This document shows positions 37,975 through 49,700 of a stretch of DNA of 64,000 bases, piece by piece. This DNA comes from Macrosoma leucophasiata. Lineage: Eukaryota; Arthropoda; Insecta; Lepidoptera; Hedylidae. The translations under genes were made by a program, and so were the position numbers. The notes beneath the pieces were generated by a model, which did no database searches, was not told where the DNA came from, and saw only the letters and a list, made by a program, of their open reading frames with translations. Within the stretch, counting starts at the first letter, position 1. Each line of letters starts with the position of its first letter. Location of the stretch: the NCBI GenBank assembly GCA_036365455.1, contig JAWQUS010000002.1:7192001-7256000 (forward strand). Direction: 5' to 3'.

Positions 37975-40900
37975 GTAAACTTGACCGTTGCTTTGCTATA
38001 ATATTTTTAGATTTTCCTTATTTCCTAGTGATTTTCTAGAATAAAAGATTCTTTTCAGACATTGAGTTCAGGTATTTTTTGATTTAAATAATGGCTATAA
38101 TTATAAATTCTTCATTATACAACCATTGACCTATCGGGTTAGAGAACAAATAGATTTAAAGAGCAAATAGATTAAAGTTACGAGATCAGGCACCATTATG
38201 ATAATGTAGAAAGAATATTTAAATAATATTTTAAGTACAAATATGATTTCGATATTGCAGACGTATTGGACATACAAGGATAGTCTCTCTTAGTAGAAAC
38301 ATTTTCACACTCTACATTTATTCAGACTAGACATGTGGTAGTACTCAACGATGCGGTTTTTGCGTTAGTTTCCGCCCTGAACGTGCAAATGATAGAACGA
38401 ACTTCCCTGTAAGATGTTTCATATGTGCCACAATATCTTCAAAATTGCGCCAAAGGGTCCTGGGTTGGTAGCACATTGTTATCCAAATTGTGTTTCAAAT
38501 GTCTGTAGGCTATGGTGACCACTTTCTATCAGGCGGCCCGTCTGCTTGTATGTCAATCTTTTGACATACAAATAATAAGCAGTCTTTGTAAGGTTCGGTA
38601 GGCTATAAAGGTAACAATATGATTTCTCGTTTGCATTATTCTAAAAATAGTTTGCCTTTTCAGATGCCCACTTGCTGCTTTTCTTTCTTGCGTTTGTATT
38701 TGGATCGTTCTGCACTTTCTGTTTTCACATGTTGATGTATTTGTTTGATGAAAAATGTGTACTGTTTCCGAAGCTGCTGTCACTCTCTTCTCTGCGCCAG
38801 AACATAATTTACGAGTTCATTCCCGAAGACAAAGAAATAGCAGATGGTCAGTAATGTTTAAATTCCATTTAAGGATAAGTATACATTTGTTGTTTTTTAG
38901 TGACTAGGTACTAGCTAGCTGGTCTGGCGTCGGGACGTGACGACCCCACCGCCCACATGCGGAAGAATTTCCTTCTAATGGAAGATAATTCTTCCACTAG
39001 TGCAGTCAGTTAATCCAACAATGGCGGTCAAACTATTCTAATAGGGCAGTAAAAATAACAACGTCTTGCGAAAAAACTACCGTCACTGCGATCGCCAATG
39101 CGCCTGCTAAGCGTGGCGATTATCGCATATTCTCCCCAAAGACGCACAATAGTGTTGTGGGCTTCTTTGGGGAAGGCTTTGTCCAGCAGTGGATCTTTCG
39201 GCTGCAGTGATGATGATGATATACCACTAGGCCACAGACTGTGAACACGGAGTGTATCTAGTCATTGAATTGGGAGTGGATTTTTCTATTTGATAACTGC
39301 CTCAGTAGTCTAGAGGTAGCAAGCCATAACTGCTCATGCTTGCGTTGTAGATTCAAAAGAGGTGTATGTCTTATTGGAATTTTCCAATTTTTTGGAAGCA
39401 AACCACTCTTCACCTCACTCTTGTAGAAAACAGATTCCTACAGAATTACATTACTGCCTAAAGTTTATTTGAAGACCACCTGTTGTTTAAAAGGCTTATC
39501 AGGAGTGGAAGTTCATCTTACAATAGCTGAGCAGTAATCTTTAGTAATAATCTATAAATGTCGCTCCTTTTCAAGATGTATTTTCGTTTTTAGAGTTTAA
39601 CTTCTTTTTTTAGTTTTACCGGTGGATTTCTTGAGCACACAATGGGTGGATAAGAGTGCGTGTTATCTACCAACATACGTGCCGCTCGTGTCAGGGATAT
39701 TTGGCCTAGTGTGGACTACAATGTTCCTTATGTGTTCTACTGGCAGCCGAACATTAACTGGGTATTGATTTTATAAAATTATATACATACCGTTCTCGGT
39801 TTATTAAAGAGTTTTTTGCAGTATATGTGGTACTTTTGGGTGTCCCACGAATAGTTCAGGACCTACTATTAGTATTGCAAGTTCCTTCGTGCCCCAGCAC
39901 CCATACTAGCCTAACCACCTTCTTAACGTATCTTTCCTATGTGTATTTGCACACCCTCAAGTATCAACCTCGAGTTGACCCTAAACGGGTTTTAATTCAA
40001 TTCAATTATTTATTTGCATTCCCATTGATAGGATTGTTGGACAATAAAATAACATTTTCTGTATCACATTACGGACCCGTAATAAGATAAGATAAGTACT
40101 CAATACTTTAGAAATTATAGATGAGCAACGTTTTAAATAAACGATGGCCTACAGATATTTGTTTCGGGTCTGGGTGTTTGTGTATGTGTATAACGGCATC
40201 CACGACACAGGTTTTTAAAATACCTAATGTGGAGCTGAGAGTGAAAGCGTATTTAAAAAAAAACTTTAAACTTTAAATATTTTGCAGCTTACAAAAACCA
40301 TGGCGTGTGTTGCCACCAGTGTTCTTGTTTTCTCTGGCAATGGGTGTATTGTGTGTCTATGCCACTGCAGTGACGCACTATGGTTTGCAAGAGCTGTGCG
40401 TGAAACTTGGCGAGATCACTGGAAGTTCCACGTACGTTGTGAGTCCTTCTATTTAGTCTCAGAAACAAAATCAGATACCAAGTTGATTTGGAAACAAAAA
40501 AGTAGCCAAATCACACTTAGGTAATGATACCCCCATGATTACCCCCATTTTGTTTTTTTGTTTACTATTATTAACTACCAATATTTATAGAACCGAGAGC
40601 TTCGTAGCCCAGGCGTAGGCTATTTGCCTCTATTCAATGATAAAGTGTATCTTATGCCTGTCAGATTGTTAAAATATACCTACGCTTTCGTAATTTGTGG
40701 TAAAGGCAAAATATCAGGCTTTAGCAGTTCTATGAGAATTGAGACTTTAATTTGTGGTGTAAATGTCTGTAGACTATATTAATTTGCCGTGAATGTACAC
40801 TGCATATATTTTTTTTGCCTTAAATACAAGGCGTCATTATTTTGTACATATTTTAATACACCTACTGTTACTATGAGGTCCTGAGTTCGATTCTGGGGTC

Positions 40901-42915
40901 CGGGGTAGGTGTTATTAGGATTTTTCCATTTTGTGGTAGTTAACGCCGGCTATGAGTTTGTTATTGTGCCTTGAGATATCAATAAGATTTACAAATTTAC
41001 AAATTTATTTATTTTTTGAACAATACAATCTGGTATTACATAACAAGTGTAAACGTTGACACTCGCAAACTACTACTAGATACTAGGTATGTATGTATAT
41101 CCACGCTCAAGTGCCTTACGGGGTATGCAGAGGCAGAGTATATGTAATAATACCACGTGTAGAATGGACTCTTCGACGTCCCGCCCGATTTACCCGCCTC
41201 ACCTGTCACCCCTCCTCGAGAGACAGTTGAATATACTTCAACAGTGAGGTTGCGAGCGGACAAACGAGCAATCTATTTTTAGTTAATTTTGTGACGTAGT
41301 CAGTCCGACGACTTTGTTTTAGGTCTTAACCCTACTTGCTACATTTCTGTGTGCGCGTGTACTGATTGATGTCTGTGTAAAAGGTAACCAGATTATCCGT
41401 TTGTATAGAATTTTTGCTGAGTTTCCGGGGTGTGGCAAAGGTAAACTAGGTGCTAGGTGCAATGCTTGCATTTACCTCTGTCTACTCCTTCGCGGAATAC
41501 TGGCATTAAGTGACCGCTTCTTTAATATGTCCACATATTGTAATAAAACATATAGGTATTATTACAGATGTTCGTATACAATGAACGTAGCGACTCTGGT
41601 ATACGAACGCCGTATCCGTGGTGTGTACCAGGCCACTCGACTCACCATACTGACAGCCTGGCTCCATACCGCCTGTTGGCTAACGTCTACATTTCTCTCA
41701 TTGCTGCGAGTCATCTTAGTTGTAGACTTTCAACTTGTCCGCATCAGCGTTACCTTACAAGGTGACCTCGAGAAAATACTGGTAAATCCATACTTTTAGA
41801 TATTTTAACCTAACCTAACGGCCCTAATGACTGTGGTATATGAATGCCGTATCCAAGGTATACGATACTGTTTCCCTGGCTCTATACAACGACCTGTTGG
41901 CTTACGTCGTCACTCCTGTCATTGCTCCGAGTCATCTAGTTTGCTGACTTTCATGTCGCACGCATCAGCATTCACTTACAAGGCGACATCAAGAAAATAC
42001 TCGTAGGAGTCGCGGTTAAAAGCTAGTTAGTTGTATAGAACTTCACGTTTATGTAGGACAACATGATTTTTCGTTGTAATAACTCACTTATTTATAAATA
42101 TTTTCTCTTTGAAGGAAAAGCACGAAAGACATATACGAACAGTATCCCCAGATCTGTTGACTAACAGGGAAATACAGTCCAAATCACTGAACGACATGAA
42201 GATGTACTTCAGGAATAAATTGTATAATGCAAATATTGAAGCTACCACCTCACGATTTCTAGCCCCAATGTACAATGACAGCACTGATATATTATATTTT
42301 GATTCCTCTAATCCTCAAACATCTGATCCATCATTAGTTCCAGAAGAAAAATATAAATTAGAGCGATTAACGACTTATAAAAGTGTTACTAAAGAGAAAC
42401 AATTTATTGTCAAATTACTCTATGAAATGGTCGATTCCATAAATTTGCCTAAATCGCCTTTAGAACAGCTGGAGAGTTCCGATATTACGAGTGAAACTAC
42501 TACCATCAATCGTCAATATGGCCAACAACAGATTTCCTCCAAGAAACCCTTAAATTATGAAACTAAACAGGAGACGATGAACTCAAAAGAGATTGAACAA
42601 GTTACTTTAGACATAAGGAATTACTTGCAAACACATCTTAATAAGAAATTAAGTGAGTTGATTGATAAACCCACGGATTCCACACAAACATTTAAGATTT
42701 TGTTTGACACGGGCACTAAGCCATCGGCCACTGGACGAAAATCTAACTTGAAAAACAAAAGCATTCAGGTTAACGTTAAAGACAAAGGGACACCCAGTCA
42801 TAAAGTACAAATCATGGATTCGAAGACAAGTGTTATATCACGAGATAGTTCAACTGAGAGCACTAAAAAGGCTAATAAAGATACTCAGACCGATAAAAAA
42901 GAAAAGCAGGATTAG
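37899..42915 (+). CDS. TMEM179-like four-pass membrane protein with long hydrophilic tail, gene span
   Basis: Six exons whose lengths sum to exactly 522 codons (521 residues plus stop) with matching phases. Four hydrophobic segments: LLLFFLAFVFGSFCTFCF (residues ~29-46), PLVSGIFGLVWTTMFLM (~107-123), FLFSLAMGVLCVYATAV (~147-163), and one around LTAWLHTACWLTSTFLSLL (~208-226). After each pair come Cys-containing loops (EKCVLFP, KSACYLP, QELC). The order and spacing of C..LF, KSAC, the third segment and the fourth segment resemble TMEM179 as I know it, but no motif is diagnostic. The last exon adds 266 hydrophilic residues, far longer than in vertebrate TMEM179. No signal peptide. Function not inferred. 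Confidence 0.7.
38664..38846 (+). CDS. TMEM179-like exon 2
   Basis: Acceptor TGCCTTTTCAG, donor ATG|GTCAGT. First membrane segment plus the Cys-containing loop EKCVLFPKLLSLSSL and an acidic stretch. Confidence 0.82.
39290..39480 (+). repeat. tRNA-related SINE, degenerate
   Basis: CTGCCTCAGTAGTCTAGAGG followed by a TTGGAATTTTCC body. It lies in the TMEM179-like gene intron. Confidence 0.4.
39614..39761 (+). CDS. TMEM179-like exon 3
   Basis: Acceptor TTTTTTTAG, donor TGG|GTATTG. WVDKSACYLPTYVPLVSG then the second membrane segment. Confidence 0.83.
40288..40431 (+). CDS. TMEM179-like exon 4
   Basis: Acceptor TATTTTGCAG. Third membrane segment and the loop GLQELCVKLGEITGSS. The donor AC|GTACGT is chosen over two nearby GTs because only it gives the phase the next exon requires. 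Confidence 0.75.
41568..41781 (+). CDS. TMEM179-like exon 5
   Basis: Acceptor TATTATTACAG, donor CTG|GTAAAT. Reads CSYTMNVATLVYERRIRGV, then LTILTAWLHTACWLTSTFLS (fourth membrane segment) and QGDLEKIL. Another frame is also open here but does not join exon 6. Confidence 0.75.
41815..42005 (+). pseudogene. Decayed duplicate of TMEM179-like exon 5
   Basis: Base-level similarity to 41578-41781 in the same order (CGACTCTGGTATACGAACGC against TGACTGTGGTATATGAATGC; CTGTTGGCTAACG against CTGTTGGCTTACG; GAGAAAATACTGG against AAGAAAATACTCG). A gap of about 15 bases and other changes break the frame and no clean donor remains, so it is not a working alternative exon. Confidence 0.75.
42115..42915 (+). 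CDS. TMEM179-like exon 6 (cytoplasmic tail)
   Basis: Acceptor TCTCTTTGAAG, 266 codons and TAG. Hydrophilic, Lys/Ser/Thr/Glu-rich, low hydrophobicity, ending KANKDTQTDKKEKQD; predicted mostly disordered, with short helical stretches (EIEQVTLDIRNYLQTHLNKK). Confidence 0.85.
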   Translation, partial: EKHERHIRTVSPDLLTNREIQSKSLNDMKMYFRNKLYNANIEATTSRFLAPMYNDSTDILYFDSSNPQTSDPSLVPEEKYKLERLTTYKSVTKEKQFIVKLLYEMVDSINLPKSPLEQLESSDITSETTTINRQYGQQQISSKKPLNYETKQETMNSKEIEQVTLDIRNYLQTHLNKKLSELIDKPTDSTQTFKILFDTGTKPSATGRKSNLKNKSIQVNVKDKGTPSHKVQIMDSKTSVISRDSSTESTKKANKDTQTDKKEKQD

Positions 42916-43039
42916 ATTTATCAAGGTTCATACTTTCGAAGAACTGGAACTAATGTTTCAATATGTATTTGAATGTTATAGTTAGATTTTTTTAAATAAT
43001 TTATCATCATTAGCATCATCATTAAATTAATTTCAATTT

Positions 43040-43190
43040 CATTCAAAGACTGCTGGACAATTACCTCCCCAAAGATTGCCACAACGAACGGTCCTGAGAC
43101 GCCCTCATCCAGCGATTTCCCGCAACCTTCACCAGATCGTCGGTCCGTGGACTTGTCTACGCTTCGTCTTCGTACCGCTAACCGGAAAAT
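43040..43190 (-). mobile_element. LINE 3' remnant
   Basis: Similar to 9440-9560 (AAAGATTGCCACAACGAACG, GCCCTCATCCAGCGATT). It lies between the TMEM179-like gene and P450 copy 1. A further forward remnant, CAGCAGTGGATC, occurs at 39185. Confidence 0.5.
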
Positions 43191-43579
43191 TATTATTGAA
43201 GTAATTGTAGATTAAATATACTATTGCCTAATATGTTTTTCGGCTGTTGTTTATTAAATAACTTCAAATCACATTCACAAATCCTTACAAAAAGTTGGTT
43301 ACATAGTTAATTCTTTATTCATAAATTAGTATACATATACTTAACACATACGTTCTTGCTTCAATGAGGTAACAATACATTTTATTAAAATGAACAAAAC
43401 ATTTGACTTTCTACCCTTCCGATATGTGCGGTCCGTGATCTGGGACAGAGTAAAATTATGATATTAATCTGATATGATCATAGTACTGAAAGAACAAAAC
43501 GATTGCGCGATTTAAACTACGAAACAATAAGCATATTGTGTGAAAATGTTGAAAACCTCTAATGACGTTTTTTTTATCT

Positions 43580-43743
43580 TTATAATTTTCTGAGTTTAAT
43601 CCATATTCCGCCTTCGACGGAGTATGCCAGCGATGATTTTTTTAGCTTCAAAGGCACCTGAGTCTGCTCATCCAACAACAATTGATACTCATTCAATACT
43701 TTCAACAGTGCTATCTTTGATTGTATGTATCCTTGACTTAGAC
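43580..43743 (-). CDS. P450 copy 1, last exon
   Basis: 164 bases. LSQGYIQSKIALLKVLNEYQ through SVEGGIWIKLRKL and stop. Acceptor ACATTTCAG. A minus-strand AATAAA near 43311-43316 is a possible polyadenylation signal. Confidence 0.88.
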
Positions 43744-46700
43744 CTGAAATGTTAAAAATGATGAAGTGTATATATTTGTGATGAAGATGGCAAACGATAA
43801 TTATTCCTCGTAGATAGATATACTTTTCGAAAGTGGTCGCTTTAATTTCTATTAGATACACTTTTTGAAATCCTAGACTTTTAATCTTTCTTGATACACT
43901 TTTCAATACAGTTGTGCACACAATTTATTACATAAACATACCAAATTACAATAAATTGGTAGTGTATAACTATACTGCCGTCCTCTAACTAAAACGCCGC
44001 TAAGTTACAAAAGTTAATTTTGAGTTATGAACGAAAAACGCCGGCATTAATTCAAACTGTTGCTGTTTGAAAAATAGTTAACCTAGACGTTTTCCTTTTA
44101 TATAGAAATTGCTTCTGTAGGAATATTTTCATCATGCTACGCATTCAACTTATTTTAACTTTGATTTAATTAAGTAGTTAAAATACTGTTTTGGCTTTCT
44201 AGTTACGAATTGTTTGAATTTTTAATTTTGCTAAACATAGCTAAAACGGGGTAAAGTATACCTTTTCTGCGTTATAGCTAAGGACTAGCCCAGAAAACTG
44301 CGTTATAGTCAAGGAATGTTACTTTGCTGTGTTTTTGCTAAGGATTTATATTATATTTTTATGTTTTAGCATATCAGTGGAAACACAAAAAAATGAGCTT
44401 CGACATTCCGACGCATTCCGTAGTAAATGTTGAAGTCAATGTTACTGTTATTGTTGATTTAGTCAAAAACCGTAATTTATCCATTACCAGCTGTACACTG
44501 CGCACGTTGCTACGCCACCAACTTAAAATGATAGTGGCGCCATCTGTCGAATTTGCCAACTCAGAAACTTTCGTGGGCTCATGCACAACAACTTTTCTAA
44601 AGATCATCAAATGATCAAATGCGTAGTTTACAATTCTATAAAGGACATACAGACAAACATTCATTTTTATGTATATTATGAAGAAGATTGTGGTGCAATC
44701 GAACCTAACTGTCATATTGAAGTCCCGCGACTTGCTCGAGACCTAAACAACTAAACAGTACATTTTATCTCTATGAAAGAAAAGACAGGATTGTATGTCA
44801 CTGTGCTTTGACATAATTACGTACCAGTTCCGTCCCATGAATACCGTTTGGCTTATGAGTTTCTATGTTCGTGTTCACACCATAGAGCAACACGGGCCAC
44901 CGGCCGCGGCGGACCGGAGGGGAGTAGCCATATGCAGGCTTTCCCCTCTGTCAAAGTACAAGACCAAATGGTCCTATACCTGTCGCCCAGATATTTAAAT
45001 GTGTGCGTGAAATTGTTTATTTATTTTGTTAAAGTCATGGTGTGAGTTTCGTAGTAATAGACGATTTTTGTAGTGTGAGTGTGTGTCACACGTATTTTCC
45101 CCGGCAAAAAATTACAGACTCCGGTCCGCCGCGACCGGTGGGCCGAGTTGTTCTATGGTTCACACGAGCATACGGTTACAGTAGAATACCATTACTTATC
45201 GTCAGAAACCGAATACCCGTATTAAGGTATTGTTACCTACCATCTAACCGAGACATGATAGTGCTGAACACTACCTATATGTAGTTTTGTGGCTTATAAG
45301 TAACGTAATGTGGAAGTACCTATACCCTGGAGCTCTTATTGGAGCTAAACCACTAGTTATTTAAAAAAATAAACTCACCCAAACATTTTCTGGGACCTTC
45401 TCCAAATGGCATCCATTGACAAGGATGCAGCTTGGCTTTATTTTCCGGAGAGAACCTTTCTGGGTCAAATACCTCCGGGTTGGCGAATAATTCAGGGTCC
45501 ATGTGTATCGCATGTATGGGGACAAATAAGGTCGTGCCTTTGTCAATCATCAGATCGGTGCCAAGCATCTTGTAGTCCTTCGTACATTCTCGAAATAATA
45601 CTCGGAGGGGAGGATGTTTTCTCAGGGTTTCTGTTGAATGACAATCAAAGACAATAATTCACAATAACATACCTAGAAAAAGTATTGATATGTGGAAAAG
45701 GTAAATCTTAAAAAAAAAAATATCCAGAATACTTTTTTGAAATTTATTTGTGTAGACAATCTCTTTGAAAGTTTACAGTTTAATACTTTTATGCTATTAT
45801 GCGTGCAGCCTGAGTTTCTATGCATTGCGCTGTTATATGTGCAGTCAAAGTTGCTACCTACGCATGTTTTGTTATTCGTGGTGTAACAAGTGGGTCTCTA
45901 CCCACATTATTTTTAAAACTTACCATCCATTATCATATTCAAGTACACCATTTCATTCTGTGCCCCATATGTACACTGTCCGTCATATTTGGCAAGGACT
46001 CTTCTAACTTCTGCCCGGACTTTATCTTGGATGTGAGGATTGCAAGCCAACTCATACGCCGCGAGCTGCCCAGTCGTCGCCGAGGTCTCGTAGCCCGCCA
46101 GCATATACAAGATTGCATTACTTTCTAGATCCGTCATTGTGAAGGTGAATTCGTCTATAGGTATATGATAAAAAATGTCTGTATACGCTAAAGGGGTTGA
46201 CAGAGGTCATGCATTCAAATACATGCAAACAGCCTGGAATAGCCTATAGCCAAACAACTATACGAGGGTGGCCCGAATGATGGAAGGAAACTGCCAAAAA
46301 ATGGATAAAATCCAATATCAGTTATCCTCCGATCTGGAGATCGAACGCAGGACTCTAGGCGTCGCAGTAGTGAGTGGCCTTCTACCACTAGGCTATTGAG
46401 GCTGTTAATAAAGAATAATAATTACAGAATATTCTGATTATAGACAAATTTAATAATAAACTGTTACACAGAGACTGCTTTTTATGATAATCTACTGCTA
46501 AAACTATGTTAAATTATGGTCTATGGTTAAAATATTAGGTTGGGGAAAAAGTTTCTTCGCATTTTTTAAGATAATTCAAAACATTTTTTAATATAGTTTA
46601 TTTAAATTAAACTAAAGTATGTATGTACCATTTTGTTCGATAACCTTTTGCCATCTTGTAGGTAGGGACATGATCCCATTGCTATAAAAATTTTGGGACT

Positions 46701-49700
46701 TCTCATCAAAATACCGCGACAAGTGGATTTGGCAGTCCTCTCGTGATGTTAACCTAACATTGCATAAAGAATTCTGAAGAGACCGAAACAGGTGGAAATC
46801 TGAAGGTGCAAGGTCAGGACTATACGGCGGATGCATTAACACCTCCCAGCCAAACTCTCTTCATTTTTGCTGAGTGGCTATAGATGTGTGAGGTCTAGCG
46901 TTATCATGATGAAACACCACACCCCTTCTGTTGATCAATTCCGGCCGCTTTCTCTCAACTTCTTGCTTTAATCTCATCAGTTGTTCGCAGAAGAGTTGAG
47001 AATCGACAGTCCTGCCTGATGGTAATAGCTCATAATGAATAATGCCCTTCCAATCCCACCACACACACAACATCACCTTATTGCGAGTTAACCCGGGTTT
47101 CGCCACAGTCTGTGAAGCCTGACCGGCCTTTGACCACGACCTTTTTCCGTGATCCACTTTTCATCACCAGTTATCAGCTTCTTCAAAAATGATTCGGTTT
47201 CATTACGTCGTAATAAAGAATCACAAATGAGTACACGGTTCATTAGGTTTCTTTCAGTGAGCTCGTGAGGTACCCAAATATCGAGCTTTTTTTTGTACCC
47301 AGCTTTTTTCAAATGCGCCAAAACTGTTTTGTGATCAATTCTGAGTTCTTCAGCTACGTCGTAACTACTGATATGTCGATCTTGCTCCACTTTTTCAAAA
47401 ATGGCATCCATTTTATCCGTAATAGGGCGACCAGAGCGAGGTGCATCTTTGACATCAAATTTCCGAATTGAAAACGCTTAAACCAAATTTGTGCTACTCT
47501 CACAGACACTGAACTAGGTCCATAAACATCGCAAATTTTTTTCGCGGCTTGCCTTGCATTTTTACCTTTTTTGTAGTAAAATTTCAAAATGTATAGAATT
47601 TCTTCATTAGATTCATTCATCTTGACAGTACTAAAAACAAATGAAAATCACACATTTGCCTAATATGAATTTGGAATTATGTTCTTTAAAATTTTAACTT
47701 TCAATGATACCAAAACCAGCCAGATACAAATACTACAGCCAAAGAGATTTTATTACAAGTTCATACATACTATAATGCGAAAAGACTTTTTCCCCAACTT
47801 ATTAGATATATCTGCTTATTGTTAGATATACCTACACAATTATATACCTATTTAGACTCATATTACCGATACCTCGGATACGTAAATGGTAGTGTACGTT
47901 GCACACACTGAAAGGAAAACTTTGTGTAGCTACTAACTCGTATTTTCTATTTCAAAAGTAACTGTGTTTTGATTCTGCTACTTATGTAACTAATAACTTA
48001 TTTTTTTACTGTTTTATATTGATCGCAATAAAAAAGAAATTGTCGTGCGTCGAAATGGATTTACCCGTTAAAACAAATTCGTGGACGATGGATGATTCGC
48101 GTCTTTATTCCCTACTTTATACCTACTACTTTTCTCTACAGCAAATGTTTCCTTTTTTGTTCATTATGTAACTACATATTTAAGGATAGGAGGGCAAACA
48201 GGAATAGATAGCTGAGGGTATTAACAAGTCTTAGTCTGGGTGGCACCAAGATATAACTTAAAGTTATTGTAACATTTCAATTCCTTCTCTAACTTTAAAA
48301 AATTTCTACAAATCTTTAACAAATATCTTGGTGCAATCCAGCACTGACGACACCAAACGTGGATTTGAAAAAGCCCTAATCCTAATTGTTTTAATAAGTG
48401 AAACATGCAAAAATACCTTTATCATTTGTTTGTTCGGCCTTAAATCTATAAAAGATTGCAAGTAGTCATTTCTTTTATAATCGTGTTTGTTCCGAAATAT
48501 CACAATTTCATGTACCATACGGCTGAAGAAGGAAATTATTTTTGTATCGACCAATTTCAAATTCAATTCAGTCTCTTCAGATTCAATCTCAATTTCCTAA
48601 AGATATTCGGAGCCAGAAATGCAATCGATCGTATTATTCACATGTGAACGAACCATTTTTTTAAAGCTTGTTTTAAAAAATATGTTTAATTGCTTGCATT
48701 AATTACTACTTTTTAAAAGCAAAGCGCAACAAAATTTATTCGCACAAAACTAACCTTCTTATTTGGTAGGCAAAGGAAAATGCATGATTAACTAAAGTGT
48801 TGCTAATATCTCCTTTGTCTTTTTCTATCCCGCACATTTGACAATGCAACTGACAAAGACATAGCATTCTATAACTAAAATGTATAGAACTATAAGGGGT
48901 AGAGTATACAGGCATCAATGCAAGTAGATAATAAATCTATGATCAATGCCTTACATAAGTTATCTGCTGCTTATTTATATAAAGAAGGTGGCAAACAAGC
49001 ATGCAATTCACATTAATGTTAACTGATGACTGCAGCCTATAGACATCCACACAAAGAACAGAGGTCAAAATGCAGATGCGTTGCCACCCCTGTTAGTTGT
49101 TGTCTCTGTGATAAGTTATAACGGGGCAATACAAATACTTATGCTATGCTTATTGACATTGTTTGGTTTGGTATTGGCATGGTTATTCTACTAAGAGGGG
49201 AGAAGCGAGGGTAGAGGCGAGGAGAGGAGAGGCGTGGCGTGGTGAGGTGTGGTGTTATTTGGTGCGGTGAGGTGAGGAGAGCAAAGAGATAATACTCTTT
49301 GGAGGAGAGTTGTTTTTAAGAAAGTAGTGGTTGACGTTACGATGTCATTAGTTTTTCATATATTGGAACTGGAACAGACTATATATTTTTCATACTATTT
49401 TAAAATTGTTTTTTAATTATCATAATCCTGCATTTAATTTTATATCAATTGACAGCAATAAAAATATCGACCGCAAATCGATAGGCGGTCTTACTCCTGG
49501 GAAGGTTATCTACATTGAGGCCTCTCTAGTTTACATTTACATTATTTTAATTCAGCTGCTAAATTCAATAGTTCGGTATTCACTTACAATCAGTGGAAAC
49601 TGTACTATTTGTATGTTGGTTACTTTCATCAGAATATACTATCAGACTCACCAATAAATTGGCTGAGAACCGAAATATTCCCGTCCCCGTAAGTAAAATT

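Noticed and set aside
41323..41383. Possible exon reading VLTLLATFLCARVLID (with good splice sites)
   Set aside because: Including it in the TMEM179-like gene leaves the next exon one base out of phase; skipping it and using the donor at 40432 makes all six exons sum to whole codons.
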